A stretch of 24,842 nt of DNA from Lewinellaceae bacterium (GCA_020636445.1 JACJXV010000052.1:1-24842), one strand, 5' to 3'; shown: positions 8,928 to 15,566, counted from the first letter of the stretch. Numbers and translations: made by a program. Notes: a model not told the origin generated them from the letters alone.

Positions 8928-8960
8928 CGGGCGGACCTATATGGGTTCTGCCCGTTTTTT
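8928..8960 (+). terminator. Intrinsic terminator of the glycan cluster, intron target
   Basis: An 8-bp stem (CGGGCGGA with TCTGCCCG, one G-T pair), an 11-base loop and then six T residues lie 69 bases after the GT4 stop. The intron's first base follows the last T. More T residues follow the intron's 3' end (10889 on), so the original U-tract was longer. Group IIC introns characteristically insert after such terminator stems. Confidence 0.8.
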
Positions 8961-9471
8961 GTGCGCCCAGCATGGGCGCAGACTCGGCGGTGAGAGTCCG
9001 CTATACGCTTGGCAGCGAGGAGTATTAGCCAAAAGCAAGGGTGTCCATCGTGAGGTGGAATCTGAAGGAAGCTGGCGGCAAAGTCCTGACCTGACGAACA
9101 GAAACCGCATAGAAGGCCATCTGGGGTGGGTGAGTTTGCAAAACAAAACGAAGCCCGACCGCTGCCCGGAACGCCAGGGGGTAAATGCGGCAGGTACATG
9201 GGATGAAGGTCTGCGTTCTTACCTGGGGAGATCTGCGACAGCCGGAGGCGGAGGTATGCGCGAATACTGAGGCATAAGGCGGCAGAAGTCAGCAGAGGCC
9301 ATAGTACCTTGTTTTTTTTTGAGGGAAGGGCCGAACATTAGCGTACTGCATCGGAACAGAAAGACTAGCGTGAAGGCGAAGAGGACAGTCAATCCGGATT
9401 ATAGGAAACGGACTTTTACCAGAGGATAGAGCGGCACTCGGAGGTATGGTAGGAGAGTTTAGCTGAATGCT

Positions 9472-10812
9472 GTGTCTCGGGAAGATGCGAATCGAAGGAC
9501 AATGGTAACACTGGAAAACATTATCAACGAGCGGAATTTGCTACGAGCATGCGAACAGGTAATGCGCAACGACGGAGCAGCGGGCATAGATGGCATGGCA
9601 GCGAAGGACTTGTATCCGTACCTGGTACAGCACTGGCAGGATTTACAAAAGGAGATAAAGGAAGAGCGTTACCGGCCCAAAGCGGTGAGACGAGTAGAGA
9701 TACCGAAACCGAATGGGGGATCAAGGCAGCTAGGAATACCGACAGTGATCGACCGAATGGTCCAGCAGAGCATAGCGCAAGAATTGGACAAGTATTACGA
9801 TGCCAAATTCAGTGAAACGAGCTACGGGTTCCGAAAGAGCCGCTCGACACATGACGCACTGGAACAAGCCTTAACCTACCTAAACAGTGGGCTAAGCTAT
9901 ATAGTGGAAATCGACTTGGAGAAATTCTTTGACCGAGTGAACCACGACCGATTAATGAGCCGCTTAAGCCAGGACATCGCGGACAAAGGAGTGTTGCGAC
10001 TGATCAGAAGCTACCTCAATAGTGGATCGATGGAAAATGGACTAAGGCGTCGGACGGAAGAAGGAACACCACAAGGGGGCCCGTTGAGTCCCATCCTATC
10101 CAATATCGTATTAGACGAGCTGGACAAGGAACTGGAAAAACGAGGGCTCCGCTATGTACGCTATGCGGATGACATCAGTATCTTTGTGGGCAGCCAGCGA
10201 GCAGCCGAACGGGTACTGAGCGGAATCAGCGAGTGGATTGAACGGAAGTTGAAACTACGAGTAAACCGGGAGAAGAGCGGGATACGCCGTCCTGGCGGAG
10301 GGCAACTGCTGGGTTTTGGGTTCTGGCATGGGAAAGGAGGAGAGATCCGCAGCCGAGTGAATGATAAGTCTTACGAACGCCTGAAAGGAAAGATCAGGAA
10401 ACTGACTAGCCGCAGCTGGTCGATGAGTATGGATGACCGTATCGGAAAACTGATGCAAATCACGCGGGGTTGGATCAATTACTTTGGACATGCAGATGCC
10501 AAGAAAATGCTCAGGGCACTAGACAGGTGGACACAAGCACGCCTACGGATGTGTATCTGGAAAGGGTGGAAGCGGGTGAAAACACGAATAGCGGGCCTGC
10601 GAAAACTTGGAGTCAACCGGAACGAGGCCTATCTGTGGGGTAACACCCGCAAGGGATATTGGCGCATAGCCCACAGTCCTATTCTGCAAAGGAGTATCAC
10701 TTGCGAACGCCTGAAACAAAAGGGATACATTCCACTAATGGAACTGTATACCCATCGTCGACAAACGCTAATGAACCGCCGTGATACGCGACCCGTACGT
10801 CCGGTGGTGTGA
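9472..10812 (+). CDS. ltrA: Group II intron reverse transcriptase/maturase (class C)
   Basis: This 446-residue protein starts at GTG 9472; ATG at 9502 (MVTLENIINERNLL) is equally plausible. Reverse-transcriptase blocks appear in order: IPKPNGGSRQLGIPTVIDRM, SYGFRKSRSTHDAL, VEIDLEKFFDRVNHD, EEGTPQGGPLSPILSN, and the catalytic YADD in VRYADDISIFV. The maturase/thumb part includes LTSRSWSMSMDDRI, TRGWINYFG and WGNTRKGYWRIAHSPIL. There is no HNH endonuclease domain after it, as usual for class C. The protein splices its host intron and copies it into new terminator sites. Its last codons overlap the domain V sequence, so coding and ribozyme constraints coincide at 10775-10812. Confidence 0.93.
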   Translation: MSREDANRRTMVTLENIINERNLLRACEQVMRNDGAAGIDGMAAKDLYPYLVQHWQDLQKEIKEERYRPKAVRRVEIPKPNGGSRQLGIPTVIDRMVQQSIAQELDKYYDAKFSETSYGFRKSRSTHDALEQALTYLNSGLSYIVEIDLEKFFDRVNHDRLMSRLSQDIADKGVLRLIRSYLNSGSMENGLRRRTEEGTPQGGPLSPILSNIVLDELDKELEKRGLRYVRYADDISIFVGSQRAAERVLSGISEWIERKLKLRVNREKSGIRRPGGGQLLGFGFWHGKGGEIRSRVNDKSYERLKGKIRKLTSRSWSMSMDDRIGKLMQITRGWINYFGHADAKKMLRALDRWTQARLRMCIWKGWKRVKTRIAGLRKLGVNRNEAYLWGNTRKGYWRIAHSPILQRSITCERLKQKGYIPLMELYTHRRQTLMNRRDTRPVRPVV

Positions 10813-10888
10813 GAGGACGAAAGTTAATCGCACCACCTTTGTGGAAGACCGCAGGTATAAATGGTGGATTAACTTTCTCCTACTCGAT
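10775..10888 (+). ncRNA. Group II intron domains V and VI
   Basis: Domain V is the 34-base hairpin beginning ACCGCCG and ending CGGTGGT (10775-10808). Its lower stem contains C-G-C in place of the AGC triad of other classes, as in IIC introns. Domain VI is formed by GAAAGTTAATC and the matching GATTAACTTTC, with a CACC/GGTGG upper stem. The 3' splice site follows CTACTCGAT. Confidence 0.85.
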
Positions 10889-10941
10889 TTTTTGCACGAA
10901 TAATTGTAGTCCTCATTGCAAACGTTACACTTTCCCAGATA

Positions 10942-11043
10942 CTATTCCGCATTATGCCGCGCAACCCGGGCCGCAACATCCGCAGAAACACCTTTATATA
11001 ACTTTTGATCCTTGAGACTATACAGAACGTAGAAGTAGTACAT
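10942..11043 (-). pseudogene. Truncated GIY-YIG nuclease copy
   Basis: From ATG at 11041-11043 the frame encodes the same first 31 residues as the complete gene at 11217-11501 (MYYFYVLYSLKDQKLYKGVS...), then diverges after ARHNA and stops at 10942. The shared part lies in a 163-bp exact direct repeat (10949-11111 and 11407-11569). The catalytic C-terminal half is missing, so it is a remnant of a segmental duplication. A longer frame read upstream of this ATG is translation of the tRNA-like copy. Confidence 0.8.
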
Positions 11044-11111
11044 AGCTCTAAAAAACAAAGGGCCAACCACTTGCCGTGGTCGACCCTCTTTTTGTGTAGC
11101 GCGAGGCGGGC
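10949..11111. repeat. 163-bp exact direct repeat, copy 1
   Basis: This is identical to 11407-11569 at an offset of 458 bases. It holds the 3' end of a tRNA, a terminator-like hairpin and the 5' third of the GIY-YIG gene. Complete identity points to a recent duplication or gene conversion, or possibly an assembly effect. Confidence 0.9.
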
Positions 11112-11208
11112 CCGTCTTCACTCCGTTCTTCCGGGTAAACTTGAACCGCCGACCTCCCGGTAATACCCCGTCTGGGTACGGGCGCCTAACCAACTGAGCT
11201 ACCGCGCC
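11097..11208 (-). pseudogene. Interrupted tRNA-like copy with insertions in the anticodon and T loops
   Basis: Both acceptor strands (GGCGCGG and TCGCGCT) and both T-stem strands (GGCGG, CCGCC) of the tRNA-Met-like sequence are present. About 29 bases interrupt the T-loop, and about 16 extra bases lie in the anticodon arm compared with the tandem units. The D-stem has a one-base deletion (GGTTAGGCG for GGTTAGAGCG), which breaks its pairing. A working tRNA is unlikely. It lies just downstream of the GIY-YIG gene and its 3' end is inside the duplicated block. Confidence 0.7.
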
Positions 11209-11216
11209 GTGTGTGG

Positions 11217-11501
11217 TTAATCCTCCTTAAGCAACCTTCCCTGACTGTCCAGAATCCCTCGCTGAATAAGAATAGCTTTAAGACCAACTCCCCCTTCAGG
11301 TGTTTTCGCCCAACGCTCCCGCGCCAGGGCTTCAGTCTTACTGGAAAAGGATTCTTTGTATATCAGCACAAAAGGCCGACGATGTTTAGTAGCAGGGGTC
11401 GCTCCGGCATTATGCCGCGCAACCCGGGCCGCAACATCCGCAGAAACACCTTTATATAACTTTTGATCCTTGAGACTATACAGAACGTAGAAGTAGTACA
11501 T
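11217..11501 (-). CDS. GIY-YIG nuclease family protein (URI type, UPF0213-like)
   Basis: This is a 94-residue single-domain protein. It opens YYFYVLYSLKDQKLYKG, where Y-x-Y-x-L and the later Y-x-G take the place of the GIY and YIG strands. ARVARHNAG carries the catalytic-type R and H, and SSKTEALARERW contains the family's conserved E-A-x-x-x-E helix. The longer open frame to 11600 translates tRNA-Met, so the start is ATG at 11499-11501. The start follows a hairpin plus U-rich tract (11508-11545) by about six bases, so expression may depend on read-through from the tRNA promoter or on an unseen promoter. Small GIY-YIG proteins are thought to nick DNA. The function here is unknown. Confidence 0.85.
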   Translation of the reverse strand: MYYFYVLYSLKDQKLYKGVSADVAARVARHNAGATPATKHRRPFVLIYKESFSSKTEALARERWAKTPEGGVGLKAILIQRGILDSQGRLLKED

Positions 11502-11569
11502 AGCTCTAAAAAACAAAGGGCCAACCACTTGCCGTGGTCGACCCTCTTTTTGTGTAGCGCGAGGCGGGC
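11407..11569. repeat. 163-bp exact direct repeat, copy 2
   Basis: This is the parent-like copy, containing the 3' end of tRNA-Met, the hairpin at 11517-11545 and codons 1-31 of the intact GIY-YIG gene. It matches 10949-11111. Confidence 0.9.
11508..11545 (-). terminator. Terminator-like hairpin between tRNA-Met and the GIY-YIG start
   Basis: A 12-base stem with 10 pairs (AGGGTCGACCAC against GTGGTTGGCCCT, loop GGCAA in the minus orientation) is followed on the minus strand by TTTGTTTTTT. The U-tract ends a few bases before the GIY-YIG ATG. The plus strand also has CTTTTT after the stem, so it could act in both directions. The same hairpin is repeated at 11050-11087. Confidence 0.65.
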
Positions 11570-11628
11570 TTGAACCGCCGACCTCATGATTATGAATCAT
11601 GCGCTCTAACCAGCTGAGCTACCGCGCC
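11555..11628 (-). tRNA. tRNA-Met (anticodon CAT)
   Basis: This is a 74-base cloverleaf with acceptor GGCGCGG/TCGCGCT, D-arm GCTC-AGCTGGTTA-GAGC, anticodon arm CATGA-TTCATAA-TCATG, variable AGGTC, T-arm GGCGG-TTCAAGC-CCGCC and discriminator A. CCA is not encoded. The loop gives anticodon CAT; the body looks like elongator Met, but a lysidine-modified Ile2 tRNA cannot be excluded. It is the last and only complete unit of the 91-base tandem series and should be transcribed from the promoter at 12215-12245. Confidence 0.9.
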
Positions 11629-12118
11629 AAAATAAATATGTCAATTTTCTACGAAAGATCTCAGGGCTTGAACCGCCGACCTCCCGTACGGGCGCTCTAA
11701 CCAGCTGAGCTACCGCGCCAAAATAAATATGTCAATTTTCTACGAAAGATCTCAGGGCTTGAACCGCCGACCTCCCGTACGGGCGCTCTAACCAGCTGAG
11801 CTACCGCGCCAAAATAAATATGTCAATTTTCTACGAAAGATCTCAGGGCTTGAACCGCCGACCTCCCGTACGGGCGCTCTAACCAGCTGAGCTACCGCGC
11901 CAAAATAAATATGTCAATTTTCTACGAAAGATCTCAGGGCTTGAACCGCCGACCTCCCGTACGGGCGCTCTAACCAGCTGAGCTACCGCGCCAAAATAAA
12001 TATGTCAATTTTCTACGAAAGATCTCAGGGCTTGAACCGCCGACCTCCCGTACGGGCGCTCTAACCAGCTGAGCTACCGCGCCAAAATAAATATGTCAAT
12101 TTTCTACGAAAGATCTCA
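11629..12118 (-). repeat. Five tandem 91-bp tRNA-like units plus spacers
   Basis: Units sit at 11664-11719, 11755-11810, 11846-11901, 11937-11992 and 12028-12083, with 35-base spacers; I see no differences between them. Each unit is 56 bases and starts like tRNA-Met (GGCGCGGTAGCTCAGCTGG). The anticodon arm is the bare palindrome CCCGTACGGG, as if a five-pair stem had lost its seven-base loop. Each unit ends in GGCGGTTCAAGCCC, lacking the T-stem and acceptor 3' strands. The spacer (TGAGATCTTTCGTAG... ATTTATTTT) is the same one found just upstream of tRNA-Met. None can make a normal tRNA. Unequal crossing-over from a damaged unit is a simple origin; a selected function is possible but unproven. 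Confidence 0.88.
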
Positions 12119-12201
12119 GGGCTTGAACCGCCGACCTCCCGTGCGGGCGCTCTAACCAGCTTGTCCCGCACCCGTATGGGTCGGGGCTGAGCTACCGCGC
12201 C
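12119..12201 (-). pseudogene. First tRNA-like unit, with a 27-base hairpin insert in the D-loop
   Basis: This promoter-proximal unit has the same 56-base body as the tandem units (one change, CCCGCACGGG in the anticodon arm). It carries a 27-base insert after GCTCAG, at the D-loop. The insert folds as CCCG-A-CCC/GGG-T-CGGG-type arms around a four-base loop; on the plus strand its core reads CACCCGTATGGGTCGGG. It also lacks the T-stem and acceptor 3' strands. Confidence 0.75.
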
Positions 12202-12214
12202 GTTTTTGCGGAGG

Positions 12215-12245
12215 CAAAGATACAATACGGAACGGGATACCGCAA
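12215..12245 (-). promoter_or_regulatory. Bacteroidota-type promoter of the tRNA-like array
   Basis: The minus strand reads TTG (12245-12243), 20 bases, then TATCTTTG (12222-12215), a full match to the -33/-7 pattern TTG-N19-20-TAnnTTTG. Transcription should begin near 12208, only a few bases before the first tRNA-like unit. This is the best promoter in the window and suggests the array is transcribed. Confidence 0.75.
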
Positions 12246-12255
12246 TAGTTAGGCG

Positions 12256-12301
12256 AAAAAAAAGTCGCCCCGGCCTTCGCGAAAGCAACGGCCGGGGCGA
12301 C
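12256..12301 (-). terminator. rpsA intrinsic terminator
   Basis: A perfect 12-bp stem (GTCGCCCCGGCC with GGCCGGGGCGAC) and a 14-base loop are followed by eight T on the minus strand. It starts 44 bases past the rpsA stop and separates rpsA from the tRNA-like array promoter. Confidence 0.93.
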
Positions 12302-12345
12302 ATGCGTAGGGTAATCAGCGCGGGGATCCCGCGCTGGCCCTGGTA

Positions 12346-14490
12346 TTACTCGTTATCGTCAGTATCTTCGTCGTCCTGAGCAGCCTGTTCGAACTGTTCT
12401 TTCAGGGCAGCAAGGCCTTCCAACTCACCCAGCGTCGTTTTCTCGATCGCGGACTGTTGTTTTTTGACGGCCTTACGCGTCTGATCGCGTTCTGCAGTAC
12501 GCTCTTTCTTCACCTGATCATCAGCTTCGCGGCGGATGTCCTCCAGGTAACGCAGGTGTGAAACCAGGATGCGCTTATCGTCGCGGTTGAACTCGATGAC
12601 CTTTACCGTCAGTACTTCCTCGGGGTCAGCAAGTGAGCCGTCCTCTTTGCGGATGTGTTTGATCGGCGCGAAAGCTTCGAGTCCATAAGGCAGCTGGACG
12701 ATTGCTCCACGATCATCGCGGCGCAGTACCGTAGCTTCGTGGAATGAACCGACGGGGAATACTGTTTCGAAGGTATCCCATGGGTTTTCCTCGAGCTGCT
12801 TGTGACCCAGTGATAGTTTGCGATTGTCCTTATCGATATCCAGGATCATGATATCGATGTTCTCACCTACTTTGGTGAACTCAGATGGGTGGCCGTAACG
12901 CTTGGTCCACGACAGGTCGGAAATGTGTACCATTCCGCCAATACCCTCTTTCAGTTCCACAAAGACACCATAAGGCGTCAGGTTCTTCACTTCACCCGTG
13001 TGGCGGCTGCCAACCGGGAAGGTGTTTTCGATTTCACTCCATGGATCGAGCGACAGTTGCTTCAGCGACAACGACATCTTACGCTCTTCGCGATCGATGG
13101 TTACCACTTTGGCTTCGTACTCCTGGCCCAGCTTGAAGAATTCGCGTGCGTTGATCGGCTGGTTGCTCCAGCTTACTTCCGATACGTGAATCAGGCCTTC
13201 TACGCCCGGCAGGATTTCCAGGAATGCACCGTAATCCTCGATATTGACAATTTTGCCTTTGACCACAGAACCTTCCTGAATAGTAGCATCAAGTACTTCC
13301 CAAGGATGAGGTTGCAGCTGCTTCAAGCCCAAAGAGATCCGCTTTTTGTTTTCGTCGAAGTCGAGTACCACGACACTGATCTTTTGGTTCAGCGACAATA
13401 CTTCGCTTGGGTGGCTGATCCGACCCCAGGAAATATCCGTGATATAAAGGAGACCGTCTACGCCACCCAGGTCGAGGAACGCCCCGAAGTCGGTGAGGTT
13501 TTTGACGATACCTTCCAGTACCTGACCCTTCTCAAGGCTGGCAATGATGGCTTCGCGCTGCTCGGCCAGATCGCTTTCGATCAGGGCCTTATGCGATACA
13601 ACGGCGTTTTTGATGGTTTCGTTGATCTTCACGACCTTGAATTCCATCGTCTTGCCTACGTATGAATCGTAATCAATGATTGGCTTGATGTCAATCTGTG
13701 AACCAGGTAAGAATGTTTCCAGGCCACTGCAATCAACGATCAGACCACCCTTGGTCTTGCTGATTACGGTACCTTTAATAACTGTACCATTTTCGAATGA
13801 ATCGACAATGCTCTCCCAAGCGCGAAGCAGCTTGGCTTTCCGGCGCGACAGAACCAACTGGCCCCGGGCATCTTCCTGCTGTTCTACGTAAACATCAACA
13901 ACGTCACCAACCTTAATGTCGGGCATGTCGCGGAATTCCGAAATAGGAATCAAACCGTCCGACTTGAAGTTAATGTCGAGTACGACATCGCCATCGTGAA
14001 GCGAGGTAACGTAAGCCTTGACAATTTCGTTCTCCGCAACAGCGTTCATCGTGGCTTCGTACTGCTCCAGGTAAGAAGCCGATTCTTCCTGCGTATAAGC
14101 AATACCGCCTTTGTTGGTAATGTTCCAGTTGAAGTCGTCGTGAGCAGTGCTGCCATCATCAACCAGATCCAGGTCGAGATCTACATCTTCGTCCTCATCA
14201 TCATCACCGGTTGTTTCTTCCAAAACAATGGTACGCTTAACAATCACCGGAGCGTCATCGTCATCGTCGTCATCGCTGGCGATCAATACATCAGCCTCCT
14301 CTTCCTCTTCTTCGGTATCTTCAGTAGCTGTTTCCTCAGCAACCGCTTCTGCTGCAGTTTCTTCAACTACCTCTGCAACCTCTTCAGCAGCAGCTACTAC
14401 TTCCTCGGGTACAGACTCCTCTGCCGGAGTGCTTTCCTGTTGATTTTCAAGCTCTTCGTTACCGAGCTTGTCTTCTTTTTCGTCTAACAT
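12346..14490 (-). CDS. rpsA: 30S ribosomal protein S1
   Basis: This 714-residue protein has six S1 RNA-binding domains at about 154-218, 233-302, 321-390, 406-478, 492-565 and 580-646. The third to fifth show the classic G-x-V-x-x-x-x-x-F/Y-G-A/V-F-V/L pattern (for example LTDFGAFLDLGG, IEDYGAFLEI, LTPYGVFVEL). S1 brings mRNA to the 30S subunit and helps unfold it. Residues 1-115 are a low-complexity Glu/Asp/Ala-rich extension that E. coli S1 lacks; extensions of this type occur in Bacteroidota. The C-terminal 70 residues are charged and helical. It is a single-gene unit with its own promoter (14550-14557) and terminator. Confidence 0.95.
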   Translation of the reverse strand: MLDEKEDKLGNEELENQQESTPAEESVPEEVVAAAEEVAEVVEETAAEAVAEETATEDTEEEEEEADVLIASDDDDDDDAPVIVKRTIVLEETTGDDDEDEDVDLDLDLVDDGSTAHDDFNWNITNKGGIAYTQEESASYLEQYEATMNAVAENEIVKAYVTSLHDGDVVLDINFKSDGLIPISEFRDMPDIKVGDVVDVYVEQQEDARGQLVLSRRKAKLLRAWESIVDSFENGTVIKGTVISKTKGGLIVDCSGLETFLPGSQIDIKPIIDYDSYVGKTMEFKVVKINETIKNAVVSHKALIESDLAEQREAIIASLEKGQVLEGIVKNLTDFGAFLDLGGVDGLLYITDISWGRISHPSEVLSLNQKISVVVLDFDENKKRISLGLKQLQPHPWEVLDATIQEGSVVKGKIVNIEDYGAFLEILPGVEGLIHVSEVSWSNQPINAREFFKLGQEYEAKVVTIDREERKMSLSLKQLSLDPWSEIENTFPVGSRHTGEVKNLTPYGVFVELKEGIGGMVHISDLSWTKRYGHPSEFTKVGENIDIMILDIDKDNRKLSLGHKQLEENPWDTFETVFPVGSFHEATVLRRDDRGAIVQLPYGLEAFAPIKHIRKEDGSLADPEEVLTVKVIEFNRDDKRILVSHLRYLEDIRREADDQVKKERTAERDQTRKAVKKQQSAIEKTTLGELEGLAALKEQFEQAAQDDEDTDDNE

Positions 14491-14549
14491 CTTGACGTTT
14501 TACTGCCCACGAAAGGTGAGCCTTGGTTATAGAATTATTTTTTGCGGGG

Positions 14550-14557
14550 CAAAGATA
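14550..14557 (-). promoter_or_regulatory. rpsA -7 promoter box
   Basis: The minus strand reads TATCTTTG, a full TAnnTTTG match, about 60 bases before the rpsA ATG. The -33 position has no clear TTG. Confidence 0.6.
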
Positions 14558-14608
14558 AGCCTTTTGTACTGATAATAAAAGGCTTTTCAGCAGTTTAAAT
14601 ACACGAAA

Positions 14609-14616
14609 TACCTTTG
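14609..14616 (+). promoter_or_regulatory. Candidate -7 box for the xth-like gene
   Basis: TACCTTTG matches TAnnTTTG. A second, weaker candidate (CATCTTTG, 14652-14659) lies closer to the start at 14691. Either would serve the AP endonuclease gene, divergent from rpsA. Confidence 0.5.
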
Positions 14617-14690
14617 TTTAGTGGGTTTTCTTTTTGTCAGGGTTTTTTATGCATCTTTGCCGGGCGCCAAACCAAGCAGAAAAAGATTAT

Positions 14691-15461
14691 ATGCGCATAG
14701 TATCTTACAATGTAAACGGTATCCGATCCGCCATGAATAAGGGGCTCGTCGACTGGCTGGCTACCCAGCAGATCGACATTCTTTGCCTGCAGGAAACCAA
14801 GGCCCAACCCGACCAGGTGGACTTCGCCCCCTTTGAAGAACTGGGCTATCAGCACTATTGGAATTCCGCTGAAAAGAAAGGATATAGCGGCGTAGCCACC
14901 CTTACCCGGGTGACACCCGACCAGGTGATTGCCGGGTGCGGTACTGAACAGTATGACCGGGAAGGTCGAATACTCCGTACCGATTTTGGCGATTGGACGC
15001 TCCTGAATTGTTATTTCCCTTCGGGTACTACCGGGGACGTTCGCCAGGACTTTAAAATGGAATTCCTGGCAGATTTTCAGGCCTGGGTAGAAACGCTCCG
15101 CCAATCCCGCCCACAATTAATCATCGTGGGTGATTACAACATTGCACATGAACCCATCGACATTCACGACCCCGTAGGCAATAAAAAAAGCTCAGGCTTT
15201 TTACCTGAGGAAAGGGACTGGATGACACAGTGGTTAGCAACCGGTTTTATTGACACTTTCCGAACCCTGCACCCCGGGAAAGTTGAATACAGTTGGTGGA
15301 GCTTTCGGGCCAATGCCAGGGCCAACAATAAGGGGTGGCGCATCGACTATCAGGCAGCAACCGAAAACTTACGCGACCGTCTGCAGACAGCAACCCACTT
15401 AATGGACGTCGTTCACTCCGATCATTGTCCGGTTTTAGTTGATTTCGATCTGCCTGTGTAA
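14691..15461 (+). CDS. xth: Exodeoxyribonuclease III / AP endonuclease
   Basis: This 256-residue protein of the exonuclease-endonuclease-phosphatase superfamily cleaves DNA next to abasic sites in base-excision repair. Catalytic residues seen: N7 in SYNVNGIRS, E35 in LQETKAQ, D148 and N150 in VGDYNIAH, D219 in GWRIDY, and the D244-H245 pair in HSDHCPV. The start at ATG 14691 (MRIVSYNVNGIRS) is the family's normal N-terminus; an in-frame extension to 14634 adds 19 unrelated residues. Length matches the family. Confidence 0.95.
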   Translation: MRIVSYNVNGIRSAMNKGLVDWLATQQIDILCLQETKAQPDQVDFAPFEELGYQHYWNSAEKKGYSGVATLTRVTPDQVIAGCGTEQYDREGRILRTDFGDWTLLNCYFPSGTTGDVRQDFKMEFLADFQAWVETLRQSRPQLIIVGDYNIAHEPIDIHDPVGNKKSSGFLPEERDWMTQWLATGFIDTFRTLHPGKVEYSWWSFRANARANNKGWRIDYQAATENLRDRLQTATHLMDVVHSDHCPVLVDFDLPV

Positions 15462-15566
15462 TTTTAGCCCTGATCAACGAACCCCGGACCAACTTATAAC
15501 GTCTCTACAAAAAAGCTGCGCTGACCATCAGAAAGGCCGGCAATATCAACAAAAATCACACGTACC

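Larger units (their letters stand above)
8961..10888 (+). mobile_element. Group IIC intron (Oceanobacillus iheyensis type), apparently complete
   Basis: The 5' end GTGCGCCCAGCATGGGCGCA is the group II start (GTGYG) and resembles the known O. iheyensis IIC ribozyme. Further blocks of that ribozyme are present: AAGGGTGTCC (about 9036), GGAATCTGAAGGAAGC (9058-9073), GTGAGTTTGCA near 9130, and AGAAGTCAGCAGAGGCCATA near 9284. A reverse transcriptase gene fills domain IV. Domain V is at 10775-10808, and a domain VI stem (GAAAGTTAATC with GATTAACTTTC) leads into CTACTCGAT at the 3' end. The boundary is uncertain by a few bases because T residues flank it. Site choice (downstream of a terminator hairpin) and the protein type both fit class C. 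Length is 1928 bases. No damage is visible, so it may still be mobile. Confidence 0.92.

Noticed and set aside
8905..9270. Plus-strand open frame at the intron 5' end
   Set aside because: It covers ribozyme domain I and the terminator stem; RNA structure, not coding, explains the conservation.
11502..11600. N-terminal extension of the GIY-YIG protein (…EVGGSSPP…)
   Set aside because: These codons lie in tRNA-Met and the terminator hairpin; the domain begins at MYYFYVLYS.
11629..12201. The regular 91-base array as a CRISPR
   Set aside because: Units and spacers are both identical from copy to copy, and the units are tRNA-derived. A CRISPR needs variable spacers, and no cas genes are present.
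11097..12201. Integron attC sites or an integron cassette array
   Set aside because: The palindromes are tRNA stems, there is no integrase and the units carry no cassette genes.
12889..13665. 258-codon plus-strand open frame inside rpsA
   Set aside because: It is antisense to well-conserved S1 domains and shows no family features; it arises from codon bias of the real gene.
14147..14443. Plus-strand serine-rich open frame
   Set aside because: It is the antisense of the Glu/Asp-rich S1 extension.
14634..14690. Earlier start for the AP endonuclease
   Set aside because: It adds 19 residues before the family's normal first strand and overlaps candidate promoter sequence.
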